Counted from the stretch's first letter, positions 19,838-31,306 are shown. The stretch is 64,000 nt of DNA from Heracleum sosnowskyi (GCA_030848705.1 CM061237.1:83137910-83201909); one strand, 5' to 3'. Made by a program: numbers and translations. Notes: generated by a model from the letters alone, not told the origin.

Positions 19838-22800
19838 TCCAGTTTTGAAAGTGTGCAGAAGGGATATAAAGAAGCCATGGCTCCTCGGCTATGGAAGCTC
19901 TAGACTCTTACTAGAGTTTTTATCCTGCTCACAGAATTCTCAGAGAAACGTAGCCCCTCTACTTGAATGTAGAGATGATATTTGTAGTCATGATGAAGAA
20001 ATGAAGCATGACTTTGGCAAACAATATCATCAGTTAGGGTTGAAGCACTAGTTGATGGATATAAGCATAACTTGATGTGTATCAATCAAGCATGTGACAA
20101 AGGAAACTTTGTAATTGAAACCTGCATTGTCAAAAGCTAGAAAGACAATGAAGTGGTTAGCACTGGACACTTGATAGAAAAGTGTATGCAGCTGATTACA
20201 ACTCTGCTTTGGTCGACTGTACGTCTTGACTTCTATGTGACAAGGCTAAATCAGGTCAACAGTAACCAGTGCATCAGAAGCCGTCTCAAGGAAGAATCTT
20301 GATAAGAGAAACCCCAGGTTTTTGCCAAGGATGGGTTAAAGGATGCATGCCATCAAGGGAAGCAAGAGAAGACCTCTATCAAGAACGAGACATATCATAC
20401 GTTTGATAAACTCTTTCAGCCACTGCACATAAAATCTCCTCAAATGATTTAGCTCAAGAGTCTATTATGAAGAGGTTGTATGAAATAAATGTCAATTCTG
20501 CAGGGACTATGCTTGGAAAATCAGGATAACTCATTGAGCTCTGGAAAGTTGTAGTTGTTTCTACTTATTACAACCAGAGTGTTTTCTTGATCATACAAGC
20601 ACTGGAAGGAGGACTCATCAAACTGTGTGAATAGCTAAAGCCAACAATTTTCTCTTATCACTTTCTTGAGCCAATGAATCAATAGAAGCTTAGCTAAAAG
20701 AGATCAGGGAATTTGCGTTGGGATCAAACTTGAAGAACATTTAGTCCATGATCGAAGACTTAACCCTCTCTTGGATGATAAGTTTAACAAACATCTGGAT
20801 AAAAGTTCTCAAGTGAGTGATGAGTGGAAGAAAAGATCTTTGTTAGTGGAAGTAGAGGTGAAGCTGAGAATGGTGGTCTCTTCTACGTGCATTTCTGACT
20901 ATCTTCCATAAGAAATGTCAACCTTTTGTAGAAGATAATTTGCAGCCAACCATGGTATCTTATGTTCACTCCTGAAGGCTCTTCTGTAAAGAACATCCAC
21001 TCAGGGGGAGCATATCTCAGAAAGTGTTAATCTACTTCTGCAACTTCAAGAAGACATCCTGTCAAAGATCAAATCTCTCATCTACTCAGAAGCTAGAAAA
21101 ACCTACAGGGTTTTTAATCACTGAATCAACACTGTCATGGAGTCTATACATGTTGTTTCTGATGATGCTAGAAAACAAGATCTTATTGATGAGAGATTTC
21201 ATGAAACTCTCAGATTTAAGATTGAGGTGGAAGGTCGCTATTGGAATGATGAAGATGATGATGATTATGTGAATGGATCAGTAACTCCATGAATGATTGT
21301 CTCGAATATGGATAACTCAAGTTCAAATGAGCTATCTATGGAAGGGACAAATGGAGCATCCGTAGGAAGCCAAAATGGAGCATCCGTAGGAAGCCAAAAT
21401 GGAGCCTCCGTAGGTGGATCACAACACATAGTTACCACCCCAATAAACTCAGGGGGAGTTTCTCTGAGTCAAGGACCAACCTCACATGATCATATTGATG
21501 AGAATATTGTTGCATCTTCAAATCCTACACCTGCCACTAGAAGAGCAACTCAAGAGGAATGTCAAACAAGCATTTTTCTTTAAAGGAATCAAATCTATTG
21601 AGTATGCTCTTCCAAGGCTAAATTAGTATCTAGTTGAATCAATTTGCACATAAACTTGTTCCAAAATCCAGAAGAAAGTCCTCTTGAAGAATTCTCTATT
21701 GGGTTGAAGGAATAAGGTGATCACCTGGATCAAGGCAAGATTTTCTAACTCCAGCTAATTTCCATGTCTACTTCTTGGACATCAAGTCTTTCTCCTTGAG
21801 TAAAAGTCTCGGTTAAAGAAATGAGTGGAACATCTGCCTCGCAAATTTCAAGATATACTATACTCAGACCGGTTTTCTTCAAGGGATTTCACTAGAAGGA
21901 TTCTCTGTTGAACAGTGCAGTGGAAATACTTTTTGATCCAAGTGTGATTCAACATAGCAGACATCAGTACCAAGCTACTTGATAAATCATTTTCTCCAGG
22001 ATGGTAACTAAGTGAGGTATGCAAAAACTTCCTTAATTTTTTATCTCTCTTATGCAGCCATTGTTCAAATGATTTTCTTGAAAACTAAGTTTTCCAGAAA
22101 GAGTGAAAATTTTGTCTAAGTCAAAATTTACTTTATCTATGGATATCCTTATCCGTAGATAGTCATTTATAATACTGGACTAGTTTCTTTATTTTGTCTA
22201 TGGATACTGTTATCCGTAGGTAATTTTCTACATCTATGATACTACTTTTGTTCCTCTACGGATACAACAAAAAGGCAGTATATATATCTGTAGAAAATTA
22301 AGTTAAATCTCAGCCGTTGTAAGTCATATATCTTTAGCTAAGATACTTGTAGTATACATAATATCTGGCCTTATTGAATAGTAGCTTTGCTGAAAAGGCT
22401 GAAAAGCCCATGCAAGGTAGAATTGAGGAGCTAAATGAGTATTCTTTTAGAATTCTCATACCAACTATTGACAAAACTGAATTGAATACCAAGGTAGGAA
22501 ATTCATGTTTTGAAAAATAGTTGGTGATCTCTCTCATGACTAAGTAACAGTATGCCAGAAATTATGTTAACCACTTGTTTATGTACTAGTACCTAAATTT
22601 ATCATGGAATCATTTTTGTATCTCAAGAGATTATAAACCTTTCAGTACTTGACAATCCAAGAGATACTTGTTGTGTTCCAATTGGCTGCCTAGATGTTGA
22701 TACTTGCAGGATAACTTCCTAACCAAGAAGACACGGCACATTCATGCCAACTCCAAGGAAATAAGTTCAGGTCATGGCTCAGAAGAAATGCTTAACTTAA

Positions 22801-22990
22801 TGTCAAACCAAAAGATGTTGTTGAAGCATCCAAGCATTTCTCAAAAGAGTCAAGCACATAAACCTCAGACACTATGCTGTTGGAAGAAGTGATGTGCATG
22901 ATGTAGTGGAACTACACTGTGTTCCTAGGGAACAACATTTAAATAGATATCTTACCAAGGCTCTTAATGCAGCAACTTTCTCAGGTTGAC
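19838..22990 (+). pseudogene. SIRE-3 pol remnants
   Basis: There is no usable frame. Recognisable pieces are: the post-integrase linker at about 21135-21275, reading SIHVVSDDARKQ-like residues then an acidic Asp-rich stretch; a Ser/Asn/Gly-rich linker ORF at 21293-21583 with three 24 bp repeats; and the RNase H tail at about 22897-22987, reading VELHCVPREQ, matching the VELHFVPTEDQ region of SIRE-2. Protease, the integrase core and the RT catalytic region are not recognisable. A patch at 22130-22280 carries CTATGGATA/TATCCGTAG inverted motifs like those of the LTR minisatellite. Confidence 0.7.
21350..21417 (+). repeat. three 24 bp tandem repeats in the SIRE-3 linker
   Basis: The unit AATGGAGCATCCGTAGGAAG with its spacer is repeated at 21350, 21374 and 21398. 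It encodes NGASVGSQ repeats. Confidence 0.9.
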
Positions 22991-23672
22991 AAATGAGTTT
23001 GGTAGGTAATAATTTCTTATTCTCTTGAATATCTGTGTTAAATGCATGTAGCCAGTGATTTTTAATCTCTGGACTTATTTTTGTTGTGCTTTATTTGTTT
23101 TATTTTTGTTGTCATGACAAGTCAATATAGATGAATGATGTTATGCATCAAGTGAAGTTATCCATGAAATGATCATCTAAGTAATATTCAATGAGATACC
23201 AAGCTACTTTTCTCTCTAATATTAAATAGTTGATCATCTCTAGATGTTAACAAGCTAATGCATTGCTGTTATTTGATTTATCCTATGGATAAATATTCAG
23301 GGATATCATTTGTCAAATGTCATACATTTAATGAATGATGTCAGCAGAATATGTGTCTTGAAAATTCAAATAACTTGCTTGTAACATTGTTCAAAAGATA
23401 TTGATTTTCTGTAATGTCACTTGTCTAGAGATATTTTTTTAAATGAATTAGTTGAACATATTTATATGGCCAACTATTAATTTTACTTTTATGTCTACTC
23501 AAATATCTGTGTCATGATAACCTTTTTAATCTGAACTGAGACGCATTTTTCACTCTAGGAACTCGAGTAGTCTCTTCATTTACACTAGGGTGATTTCATG
23601 CATGCCTCTTCAGTTTTCCTAACCCCCGTTTAACCCTAGTTAAACACAAGGGTTATCTAGAAACTCCCTGCC
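22991..23672 (+). other. SIRE-3 post-pol non-coding region
   Basis: AT-rich with no ORF. From 23065 on it is duplicated in the second unit (31128-31306 and 45733 onward). It leads into the putative internal promoter. Confidence 0.6.
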
Positions 23673-23681
23673 TATTTAAAG
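23673..23681 (+). promoter_or_regulatory. candidate internal TATA box before the SIRE-3 extra ORF
   Basis: TATTTAAAG, 50 bases before the ATG at 23731, followed by a pyrimidine-rich CTCTTCCTCATC leader like plant transcription starts. Conserved in the duplicate at 46167. Confidence 0.5.
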
Positions 23682-23730
23682 GCATAGGTTGAGCTCTCTT
23701 CCTCATCTTCATCTCTAAATATTCTTAAGA

Positions 23731-23952
23731 ATGGCATCTGGAATCCTTGACATAAACCCTGAGGAGTTCAATGCTCTGTCTACCGTGGATAAGATACTCC
23801 TACTCCAGGAGAAGGTTGATCAGCTTATCCAAATGGAGCAGGATGAGGTTGAACGGATGAGAGCTGCCCTGACTATTCTTATAGCTCGCAACCGTAGGGG
23901 AGGTCCCGACGGAGGCCCTGAAGGAGTCTCTGGGGAGGCAACAGCAACTTAG
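23731..23952 (+). CDS. 73-residue ORF in the extra-ORF position of SIRE-3, unit A
   Basis: ATG in a fair plant context (AAGAATGGC) with a TATA-like box 50 bases upstream, and TAG at 23950. The protein has an N-terminal acidic helix, a Leu/Gln-rich helix (LLLQEKVDQLIQ) that could form a coiled coil, then an Arg stretch and a Gly/Pro-rich tail. There is no transmembrane segment and no domain I know. It lies between pol and the missing 3' LTR, the site of the Sirevirus extra ORF, and looks like a small gene unit with its own promoter and poly(A) signal. It could be a truncated extra ORF or a chance ORF. The copy at 46225 differs by one residue (Glu to Lys). Confidence 0.5.
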   Translation: MASGILDINPEEFNALSTVDKILLLQEKVDQLIQMEQDEVERMRAALTILIARNRRGGPDGGPEGVSGEATAT

Positions 23953-24063
23953 CTGTTGTCTGACTGCTTCTCCGGAGGAGAGGGTTAGGGACTTGGGGGA
24001 TGGGGAGCTTTTGTTTAGTTTTTTTTTTGTTTTTCAGATCCTATGTAATTTTAATTTTTTTTT

Positions 24064-24069
24064 AATAAA
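24064..24069 (+). terminator. candidate poly(A) signal after the 73-codon ORF
   Basis: AATAAA in a T-rich context about 115 bases after the stop; conserved at 46558 in unit B. Confidence 0.45.
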
Positions 24070-24418
24070 ATGTTAGGGGTTTTCCCCCTCTTTTTATTAT
24101 CTTGCTTGTGTGATGCGTATGTTTCTTTTTCTTTCTGCATATTTGAATCTATTGACATGTCTATCTTCTTAAAAATGGATTGCATGTTAACCAAATTCAA
24201 ACTCTAACAAGAAGAACTTTTAACAAACGCCTCACAAACACAAACAAAAGAAAGGGAAAATTACACATAAAAATCTGATCTGTTAAACCATTTTTTTTCG
24301 ATGACTTAATCAAAGTGTGTCATATGGAAATTATCAGAACATCAGCTTTGATTTAGTTATCAAGAAACCCTTATTGTTCAACTAACAGACTAGCGAGCTC
24401 TCAGAGCTACACAGTACC

Positions 24419-27219
24419 TATGACGCCCTCCAAACCCGGGGCACAGGTTTGGGGTTGTCACTCGACCAACGAAACATAATATACCTGGATATAACACATG
24501 CATAATATAATAATAACATAAAACACCCCTTAACCAAGACCGGGTCCAGATTATGGCATTGAACAAGCTTCTAAGTTATATTACAAACCAGTTTTCAGAG
24601 TTATTAATATTACACAACTTAAAGTTCAAAGCTAGACGTCTAGTCTAACTAACAAAATAGACAACTACCCTGCCAATGACAACCACTCGAGATGGTCTCC
24701 TATCCGATGGAGAACTATCGCTCGCGCTGTGTCTGCTCATATTCTCGCTTCACTGGAATAGAGTTAGAAACAAAACAAGAATGAGCCAAAAGTGCTCAGC
24801 AAGCATAATATATTTCAATCACAGTTCCATAATGAAAGGAAGATCACAATTATCTGAATCAACAATGTTTAAGCCAAACATATGCTTTTTAACAATCTCA
24901 ATAGGAGTAAAAGGGATTAGAATTGGACTTCTACATTTTTCAAATCAAAAGGTTGAGTTGCTGATCAGTCACGCATCAACCCCGGACTTGCTTATAGCAA
25001 AGTCCTCCACTAGGATCCATGGCCATCTTGGCCTTAAATTATTCCGACCATTATTGGTCCTATTTTAAAAACATGCCAATTCTATCACAGGGTATAAGCA
25101 ATAATATGCATCACAAGATAAGTACACAATGACAAGGTATAATAGTTACAAAAGAGCTTCAACTGCTCAATATCAAATGAAGTCCGAGAAATAGATTCAG
25201 AATGGTTTCAACGATAGATAAATACACAATGAAAAGGTATAATAGTTTCAAAAGAGCTTCAACTGCTCAATATCAAATGAAGTCCGAGAAATAGATTCGG
25301 AATGGTTTCAATGGTACAACGTACTCATTTAAGAAGGTCAACAATGGTTATCATCAATATAAACTGAATTGAAGGTGAAGGTTTCTGATATTCAACATGA
25401 TTGTGGATTAATCAAAGAGTTAGGAATATTCAAGGAAATAACATCAGTTGCTCAAATACGGAGTAAAGATTGAATAATCTGAATTTTTCTGATGGTAACA
25501 TGCATAATCATTGGAAATAATATCAATTGAATCAACAAGTAAAGGCACAGATACTTGCCTGGTCTACGTAGCTGACGTTGGTCTATCTCCCATACTCTAC
25601 CTTCTCTTTTCCCTTGCTTCGGGAACTCGATTCTATAATAAACAACTCATAATAATAATTCTAACTATCCTCGTTCTACCTTCGACATATACTCATAACC
25701 ATTTTTAAGTCTAAACAAGTAATCGGGTACTTAAGAGCATTTATCGGACGCTCGTTCTATTTTACGAAAATTAAAACTCATACACTAGCCCTTATACAAA
25801 GCATTTACAGACAATAAAACACATTATTCAACTCATATAAACCATATAGCACTTATAAACATTTTTAAAACAATATTCGATGCTTATTTGAATTTAAATA
25901 AGTCACAAATAATTTTTAAATCAAAGATCAGATTATTAATCCCAATATAAGTATTTAAATTAAATAAATTAATATAAAATTAATTGACACTTTCTAAGTG
26001 CTCAAACTATTTTTAAATAATTAAAACAAGCTAGAAAATAATTAAACTTAATTTAAATTAATTAAATCTAATTAATAATTAATTAATAAGAATTAAATGA
26101 TTACTAGAATTAATCAATTAATTAAATTAATTAATTATTAATCAAAAATAAGTAAAATAATTAAATTTAATCAGTTTTCGAATTTAAATAAATAATTATA
26201 ATTTTTCAGAATTTTCTGAATTTAAAAATGTATTTTTAAAATAAAAATATGATTTTTATAAATATTTAAACTATTTTCGAATTATTTTTAAAAATAAAAT
26301 CCAAAAACAGTTACCTAAAAATAATTTAGAGTTTTGAAGATTGAAACCGGGTCGGGTTAGGGTTTCAAAACTAGTCACCAAGAACGTTTCCGGGTCGCCA
26401 AGAGCAACCCGCCGGAAATTGGGTTTTCCAGAATCCGGCCGGCGTCCGGCCACTGGAAAACGTAACTTGCCAAAAACTTGTCTAAAACTCTGGTTTCTTT
26501 GAGGGTTTCTGTTATACACTTCACAACCAACACAACTAACACAATATCACGGCCAAAACATACCGGAATCGAGCTAAAAATCCGATCAACCCAACGAAGT
26601 TCGGTTTTCCCAGCCAAAACACGATCTCACTAAATCTTACATGAAACTGTACATTCTTGGTGTTAAATAAAAGCTGGGAACACACACAATCAAAGCCCTT
26701 TATCCAAAATCATGTCAGATCAATAACAAGAACAGACTATTAAAAAGAAAATTCGGGTCAAAACCCGAAAATCAAATTCTTCAAAAACGAACACAAACAT
26801 GAAATTAAATCATGAATTCCTACTCATTAGAACCCTAGGAACATGAACGATATATCAATCGCCCTAAACAATTAGGGTACGAAATAATTTTTCTCTTTCT
26901 GAATAAAACAAATACTATTGATAGTATCGGATAATAAGGAATATAATAATACGAAGAAATCTTCCAATAATGATTCGGATACGAAAGACGAAGGAATAAT
27001 AATGATGTACAAAATTTTAACGGGGCCCTTGAATTTTCAAAACGGGGCTCACAACTGAAGATATTTCTAAATGAAAAGATATTCGAAAGGGGCTTTCGAC
27101 ACATCAATTAACATACTATTACTCAATAACCTTAACCATTAAGACTCCAAATACTCCACATAGATTATTCTACACATAAAATATAATTTATATTATTAAT
27201 AAAGTTCACGGATATTACA
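24419..27219 (-). repeat. 3' LTR of the minus Tekay element (2801 bp)
   Basis: On the minus strand it starts TGTAATATCC just after a purine tract and ends at GGAGGGCGTCA. The last two bases read TA where the 5' LTR copy gives CA, so the edge may be 24419 or 24421. Relative to the plus Tekay LTR it lacks about 510 bp corresponding to roughly 10170-10680, which includes the TATA box, and gains a 100 bp tandem duplication. The 5' LTR copy differs at about a dozen positions over the shared 1.17 kb. Confidence 0.88.
25141..25340. repeat. 100 bp direct tandem duplication in the minus Tekay LTR
   Basis: The segment beginning AATAGTTACAAAAGAGCTTC at 25141 returns at 25241 with a few changes. It is also present in the LTR copies near 30683 and 47633, but the plus Tekay LTR has it only once (about 12130-12200). 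Confidence 0.9.
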
Positions 27220-27238
27220 TCCTTCCCCCCTTAATAGG
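27220..27238 (-). other. polypurine tract of the minus Tekay element
   Basis: Minus-strand AAGGGGGGAAGGA immediately before the LTR start, the expected plus-strand primer. The plus Tekay copy has lost this site. Confidence 0.85.
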
Positions 27239-27258
27239 ATTCTGTCCTCAGAATCAGA

Positions 27259-27575
27259 TCAAGGAAACAACTAGGGATACCTTTCTAACATATCACTTTC
27301 TAACTCCCAGGTAGACTCTTCCACCTTAGGATTCCTCCACAAAACTCTTACTAATGCTACGGTCTTATTCCTTAACACTTTCTCCCTACGATCCAATACC
27401 TGAATTAGTCATTCTACATAAGACAAATCTGACTGGACCTCTATGGGTTCAGATTCTATTATATGGTTCGAATTTGGTCGATACTTCTTAAGCATGGATA
27501 CGTGAAACACATTATGAACGCGCTGCATGTGCGGGGGTAAGGCCAACTCGTAAGCTACTTTCCAACTTGAAAGGT
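27259..27575 (-). pseudogene. integrase C-terminus and chromodomain remnant
   Basis: The minus-strand frame reads VAYELALPPHMQRVHNVFHV, then a chromodomain with VLWRNPKVEESTWE, ending at a TGA at 27261. It carries stops at 27411 (TGA, Arg in the plus copy) and 27273 (TAG, Gln in the plus copy). It joins at about 27570 to protease sequence; the bases TTGG are shared by both partners. Confidence 0.85.
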
Positions 27576-28855
27576 AATAGATCAGCGTAAATTAGCACTA
27601 ATATAGTTTACTAGAAGTGTACCTGCCACCACATCGGTGTCTCTCACTGCTTCCCTCATTGACATATTATAGGTTCTGGCTTGCGGTTGAACATCAACAG
27701 CTGGAGGTACCTCTATAGCTCGAATCATGTTGTTCACGGGTGCTGGTGCTCTGCAATCCTTAATCATATGACCTGGTTCCTTGCATCGGTGACACACAAT
27801 ACCTATCTTGCCATCTCTGGCATAATGACCCTTCTGGTTACATTTAAAACACGTGACACTCAATCGGTTGCATACTCCTGGATGTCTTTTCCCGCATGTC
27901 CTACATTCTGGTAGTGGGGGTCTGGAAATTTCCTGTTGATTGTTGGCTGGTAAACGATTGTCTTGCCCTGTATTCCTAGTATCTGGTTCCTTAAAACTTA
28001 AACTCCTATCGGACTGGAATCCTGGTTTCTTATTCGACTGACCTTGTGAACCTCCCTGTTGCTGTCCCTTATCAGATGTCCCTATCTTCCTTTTCTTATT
28101 CTCCTTCTCCCTCATGTATGAATCACTGTCTGCTTCCGCAATCATTGCCTTCTGAACCACTACTGCATAGGTGTCCAATTCCAGAATGGCTAACTTACTA
28201 AGAATCCATGACCTCAGTCCCTGTTGGAACCTCTTGGCCTTCTTCTTCTCCGTGTCAACGTATGTCGGAACAAACCAAGACAATTCAGTAAACTTTGTCT
28301 CGTACTGAGGAACAGTTATACTACCTTGTTTTAACTCTAAAAATTTTAACTCCATCTGGTCTCGCATATAATCAGGAAAATACCTTTCTAAAAACAACTC
28401 TGTAAACCTATCCCACGTAATTAATCCCTCAGGTTCCATAGCCCTACTCGTTTCCCACCAATAACTTGCTTCACTCTTCAGAAAATAACTAGCGTATTCT
28501 ATTTTCTTTTCTTCCGTTACCTCTATTAAGGTAAAAGCTTTCTCTATTTCCTTTAACCATGCCTTTTCCTCAATTGGGTCTGCAGATCCTTTGAATTCCG
28601 GAGTTTTCGCTGCTTGAAATGCTTTAAACGTAACTACTGGTGCTGCTGCTGTTGCTGTTGCTGATGCTGCTACTGCTGCTGCTGTAGTAGTTGTTGTTGA
28701 ATCTATTGTTGTTGTTGCGCTAGGGTAGCAGTTTGTTGAGTAAGAGTATTCAAAAGCTGTATTACAATCGGATCTATGTGACCCGTTGGAGGTGAATTTT
28801 GTTGACCTTCTTGGTCAGAGGAATCATTTGCACGAGTACTTCGTCTAAGAGGCAT
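27567..28855 (-). pseudogene. gag and truncated protease of the minus Tekay element
   Basis: The start is ATG at 28855 (MPLRRSTR-type). A Gln-rich tract with a stop follows at about 28700, then an open frame to 27582. The retrotransposon gag domain covers about 28640-28130 (SYWWET, GLITWDRFTELF). Two zinc knuckles lie at about 27855-27745: CFKCNQKGHYARDG has lost its last Cys, CHRCKEPGHMIKDC is intact. The frame then enters the protease region but lacks the DSG segment, with one deletion of about 180 bp and a second of about 2.8 kb jumping to the integrase tail. The capsid part is in better state than in the plus copy. Confidence 0.85.
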
Positions 28856-29272
28856 ATTACTGATAAATACACAATAATTGGTTTAATCAAATAATTCATA
28901 AGTAGAAAAGAAAGAGAACACAATTGATAGAACCAAGGTCTACAAATTTTCAACGGCGTAAGAATACCCTCGTTGTATCAAGTAGAATGACAGTTATAAT
29001 GCTGAAAATGAATAACAAGAGAATAATAATAGTTCTGCAAAAGGTGGTTATCATATATATATATATATACATCTGATACAAGCGTAGAACGCTTTCAAAA
29101 GTAAAGTATGTCAACTACAACTACCGATCAATAGTACAACAATCAAAATTACAACAACAACCCAAGGCGATACTATAAGCTCGGTGCACTGCTGGTACTA
29201 TACTATGCATCTATATACTATCTAGCTGGAAATCCATACACCCACATAACATCCAACCTCACCTAATCCTGC
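28856..29272 (-). other. leader of the minus Tekay element between the extra ORF and gag
   Basis: Non-coding, with a short TA microsatellite at about 29054-29069. No other feature seen. Confidence 0.5.
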
Positions 29273-29842
29273 TCACGGATCATCATCTCTAGTCCTCCAT
29301 AGCGCTGGTCTGGCAACCTCTCCAATATCCCTTACCGCATAGTCCAATATCTCTCTTAACCCTGCTACAGTCTCTCCCTCTCGGCTAGAAGCTAGTCCCT
29401 GCAACCTCGTCTCTACTAATGTCCTCGTAACCCTAAGTCTCATATGAATCTCTCCTAGCTAGCCTCTGAGTCTGTCCCTCTCTTGGGCTACGACTGCTTC
29501 TGACGAACGAGTCCCTCTCATCTCCAATACCTGTCTATAGAAATACTCCCTTTCCCCTCTCACCCTCTGATACTCATGATGTGGAACTGGTGGCTGAGAA
29601 AGCTGGTACAAAGGTCCGGAAACTGATGCCTGAGACACTGCTGTTGGTGCTACGCGTCGAAGTGGAACGGGACAAGGTATATGATCTCTCCTGACTACAG
29701 CATGTCCAGGCTGGGGTCGTGTCGGCCGCGATGGTCCTGCTCTCTCTCCTGGTACATGTCTCTCCTCTATCGTACGTTCTGACGGGTCTGAATCTGAACT
29801 AGAGCTAGGGGCTGCAATTATATAACCACATTCAATTACCAC
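29273..29842 (-). pseudogene. conserved leader ORF of the Tekay family, minus copy
   Basis: A 190-codon frame ending in TGA at 29275, broken by one TAG at 29461-29459 where the plus copy has CAG. It aligns over its whole length with 4236-4778: Ser/Asp start, basic Pro-rich middle, HHEYQRVRGER then YRQVLEMRGTRS, and an Asp-rich end. The two copies carry their stops at different places, which suggests that the common ancestor had an open frame. A clear ATG is not seen; GTG 29842 begins the open stretch. Function unknown. Confidence 0.6.
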
Positions 29843-29947
29843 GCATAATATTCCTAATTGACCTTCTATAGACTTTAAGTGAATTTCTACCTCTCTACGT
29901 TATCCTGGACCCTAAGTCCTAACTTGTTTAAAATGCCATAACCTGTC

Positions 29948-29959
29948 TCTCTGATACCA
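29948..29959 (-). other. primer-binding site of the minus Tekay element
   Basis: The minus strand reads TGGTATCAGAGA next to the LTR end, initiator-Met type with one mismatch. Confidence 0.8.
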
Positions 29960-29962
29960 ACC

Positions 29963-31132
29963 TGTGACGCCCTCCAAACCCAGGGCACAGGTTTGGGGAG
30001 TCACTCGACCAACGAAACACAATATACCTGGATATAACACATGCATAATATAATAATAACATAAAACACCCCTTAACCAAGACCGCGTCCAGATTATGGC
30101 ATTGAACAAGCTTCTAAGTTATATTACAAACAAGTTTTCAGAGTTATTAATATTACACAACTTAAAGTTCAAAGCAAGACGTCTAGTCTAACTAACAAAA
30201 TAGACAACTACCCTGCCAATGACAACCACTCGAGATGGTCTCCTATCCGATGGAGAACTATCGTTCGCGCTGTGTCTGCTCATATTCTCGCTTCACTGGA
30301 TTAGAGTTAGAAACAAAACAAGTATGAGCCAAAAGTGCTCAGCAAGCATAATATATTTCAATCACAGTTCCATAATGAAAGGAAGATCACAATTATCTGA
30401 ATCAACAATGTTTAAGCCAAACATATGCTTTTTAACAATCTCAATAGGAGTAAAAGGGATTAGAATTGGACTTCTACATTTTTCAAATCAAAAGGTTGAG
30501 CTGCTGATCAGTCACGCATCAACCCCGGACTTGCTTATAGCAAAGTCCTCCACTAGGATCCATGGCCATCTTGGCCTTAAATTATTCCGACCATTATTGG
30601 TCCTATTTTAAAAACATGCCAATTCTATCACAGGGTATAAGCAATAATATGCATCATAAGATAAGTACACAATGACAAGGTATAATAGTTGCAAAAGAGC
30701 TTCAACTGCTCAATATCAAATGAAGTCCGAGAAATAGATTCAGAATGGTTTCAACGATAGATAAATACACAATGAAAAGGTATAATAGTTTCAAAAGAGC
30801 TTCAACTGCTCAATATCAAATGAAGTCCGAGAAATAGATTCGGAATGGTTTCAATGGTACAACGTACTCATTTAAGAAGGTCAACAATGGTTATCATCAA
30901 TATAAACTGAATTGAAGGTGAAGGTTTCTGATATTCAACATGATTGTGGATTAATCAAAGAGTTAGGAATATTCAAGGAAATAACATCAGTTGCTCAAAT
31001 ACGGAGTAAAGATTGAATAATCTGAATTTTTCTGATGGTAACATGCATAATCATTGGAAACAATATCAATTGAATCAACAAGTAAAGGCACAGATACTTG
31101 CCTGGTCTACGTAGCTGACGTTGGTCTATCTC
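29963..31132 (-). repeat. 5' LTR of the minus Tekay element, truncated at the duplication junction
   Basis: Matches 24421-25589. At 31128-31132 it switches to a copy of 23065 onward. The missing outer 1.6 kb includes the LTR start. Confidence 0.88.
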
Positions 31133-31301
31133 TGGAATTATTTTTGTTGTGCTTTATTTGTTTTATTTTTGTTGTCATGACAAGTCAATATAGATGAATG
31201 ATGTTATGCATCAAGTGAAGTTATCCATGAAATGATCATCTAAGTAATATTCAATGAGATACCAAGCTACTTTTCTCTCTAATATTAAATAGTTGATCAT
31301 C

Positions 31302-31306
31302 TCTAG
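31302..31306. repeat. target-site duplication TCTAG, left
   Basis: Repeated at 45733-45737. Unit A has the uninterrupted empty site at 23239-23243, so the insertion is proven by comparison. Confidence 0.95.

Larger units (their letters stand above)
16233..24418 (+). mobile_element. SIRE-3: second Sirevirus-type copia family, pol degenerate, 3' LTR not seen
   Basis: Order: LTR starting TGTTAGGG, primer site, intact gag, ruined pol with recognisable fragments, RNase H tail, post-pol non-coding DNA, a TATA box and a 73-codon ORF with a poly(A) signal. The minus-strand Tekay element interrupts it at 24419. Its 3' LTR is not in the window, because the duplication that copies 23065 onward ends inside Tekay sequence. 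The LTR sequence is unrelated by eye to that of SIRE-1/SIRE-2, so this is a different family of the same lineage. Confidence 0.8.
23065..31127. repeat. tandem segmental duplication, unit A (about 8.06 kb)
   Basis: The sequence that starts at ATCTCTGGA (23065) starts again at 31128 after the truncated Tekay LTR. At the junction both partners share ATCTC, a 5 bp microhomology. The unit contains SIRE-3 post-pol DNA, the 73-codon ORF and the minus Tekay element up to the breakpoint in its second LTR. The copies differ at roughly ten positions over the first 1.35 kb by eye. Confidence 0.8.
24419..31132 (-). mobile_element. minus-strand Tekay chromovirus with pol deleted
   Basis: Read on the minus strand: truncated 5' LTR (31132-29963), primer site, leader ORF, gag, a protease fragment joined directly to the integrase C-terminus and chromodomain, purine tract, full 3' LTR (27219-24419). 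It is the same family as 3336-12942 and aligns through LTR, leader ORF, gag and chromodomain. RT, RNase H and the integrase core are missing. The outer part of the 5' LTR was lost at the duplication junction. It is inserted in SIRE-3. Confidence 0.9.

Noticed and set aside
24676..25068. 130-codon ORF on the plus strand within the Tekay LTR, repeated at 30219 and 47169 and partly at 12453-12686 (minus)
   Set aside because: It lies antisense to the LTR end and is kept because the DNA copies are recent. I see no codon-level constraint beyond nucleotide similarity.
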